A DNA stretch of 15,835 bases from Nitriliruptorales bacterium (GTDB taxonomy: Bacteria > Actinomycetota > Nitriliruptoria > Euzebyales > Egibacteraceae): positions 1-15,835 of the forward strand of contig SLNF01000109.1 of assembly GCA_007133145.1 (NCBI GenBank), written 5' to 3'. This document shows positions 15,348-15,835 of the stretch, piece by piece. Made by a program: the position numbers and the translations under genes. Numbering within the stretch: position 1 is the stretch's first letter; every line of letters begins with the position of its first letter. Under the pieces are notes generated by a model that had not been told where the DNA came from, did not search any database, and was given only the letters and a program-made list of their open reading frames with translations.

Positions 15348-15489
15348 GGGCGGCGGCCACGACAGCGCCAGTGGCGGCTGACTGCGCCCACGGCGCACCG
15401 ATCCGCCACTCGAGGCGGGTGGGCGGCGGCCACGAGAGCGCGAGTGGCGGCTGACTGCACCCACGGCGCACCGATCCGCCACTCGAGGC
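15348..15489. repeat. Two tandem copies of a 69-bp element with nested hairpins
   Basis: Copy 1 is 15348-15416 and copy 2 is 15421-15489, with a period of 73 bases and three differences over 69. Each copy has an outer stem: AGTGGCGG/CCGCCACT in copy 1 at 15370-15377 and 15403-15410, extended to 10 bp in copy 2. Each also has an inner stem, TGCGCC-CAC-GGCGCA at 15383-15397 in copy 1. No coding role is evident. Confidence 0.85.
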
Positions 15490-15737
15490 TTGCGAAGCTC
15501 CCATGGCGAGCGGGCACGCACCGCCGCGTGGCGGCGGGCGGGTACCGGGACGCCCGGCATTACCGGGCGACTCGGCCATCCGGAGGACTGGAGGCGGGGG
15601 GCCGCCTGGAGTACGTTGCCCCGACCGCAGCCGCGCATGCGAGGAAGGACCCTGAGGATCGTGCGCACCCATCCCCATGCCCTTGCACGGCACGTCACGG
15701 CGACCCGTTTCGACGACCGCGACGGCAGGCGCGCACG
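15490..15737 (+). other. Hairpin-rich leader region before the carboxylase gene
   Basis: No gene is recognised in these 248 bases. Three perfect small hairpins follow one another: CCGCC-4-GGCGG (15521-15534), CGCCCGG-5-CCGGGCG (15551-15569) and AGGCGG-4-CCGCCT (15592-15607). A possible -10 box, TACGTT, is at 15612-15617. It is unclear whether the hairpins are transcribed with the downstream gene or lie upstream of its promoter. Confidence 0.4.
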
Positions 15738-15835
15738 ATGAGCGCGACGAGCACGGCCGAGCCCCGGCGCATCGCCATCGTCAACCGCGGCGAGCCGGCG
15801 ATGCGCCTCATCCACGCCGTCCGAGAGCTCGAGCA
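15738..15835 (+). CDS. Biotin carboxylase N-terminus, acyl-CoA carboxylase type (3' end outside window)
   Basis: Only 32 full codons are visible from the ATG at 15738. After about ten variable residues comes RIAIVNRGEPAMRLIHAVRE, the first Rossmann-like strand and helix of biotin carboxylase (classical form AIANRGEIAxRIIRA). The NRGEPAMRLI variant recalls large fused carboxylases that join biotin carboxylase, biotin carrier and carboxyltransferase. That is inference from a short stretch. The ribosome site is weak. Confidence 0.75.
   Translation, partial: MSATSTAEPRRIAIVNRGEPAMRLIHAVRELE

Noticed and set aside
15348..15489. CRISPR array
   Set aside because: There are only two long units, almost identical over their whole length, with a 4-base separator. 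No spacers and no cas genes are present.

Overview
The window is very GC-rich, densely packed chromosomal DNA. Most genes use GTG or ATG starts and C/G-ending codons, and several promoter -10 boxes are of the TANNNT type with weak or absent -35 boxes. This suggests a high-GC member of the Actinomycetota, possibly a deep-branching class. One enzyme closely resembles the mycobacterial Rv3214-type phosphatase. No rRNA, tRNA, insertion sequence, phage gene or CRISPR array was recognised.

Left part (1-3320): a minus-strand operon runs from a good promoter at about 3208-3236. It encodes an unusually long transaldolase-fold aldolase, then the ADP-binding subunit (DhaL) and the dihydroxyacetone-binding subunit (DhaK, cut by the window edge) of dihydroxyacetone kinase. 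The simplest reading is a sugar or sugar-phosphate cleavage that releases dihydroxyacetone, which is then phosphorylated to DHAP. A perfect inverted repeat sits at the predicted transcription start. The aldolase gene has codon use unlike its neighbours.

Middle part (3321-10231): single genes in alternating orientation. They encode a lytic transglycosylase, a four-helix membrane protein, an alanine/serine-glyoxylate-type aminotransferase, a short-chain dehydrogenase, a histidine phosphatase, a stand-alone HNH endonuclease-like protein and an MFS transporter. The HNH protein is the only defence-like gene and has no recognisable partner.

Right part (10305-14347): a minus-strand run of MerR regulator, hemolysin-III/PAQR-like membrane protein, glutaminase and beta-lactamase-like serine hydrolase. 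Two junctions are 4-base GTGA stop/start overlaps. The serine hydrolase gene looks damaged: its coupled start is followed by an in-frame stop, and the region expected to carry the third catalytic motif is missing. The merR promoter appears to give a leaderless transcript and carries repeated CACTG/CAGTG half-sites. A 9-base sequence there also occurs in the aldolase-operon operator.

Right edge (14530-15835): a TspO-like multi-helix membrane protein is divergent from merR. It is followed by a 69-bp tandem repeat with nested hairpins, then a hairpin-rich leader, then the 5' end of a biotin-carboxylase-type gene that runs off the window.
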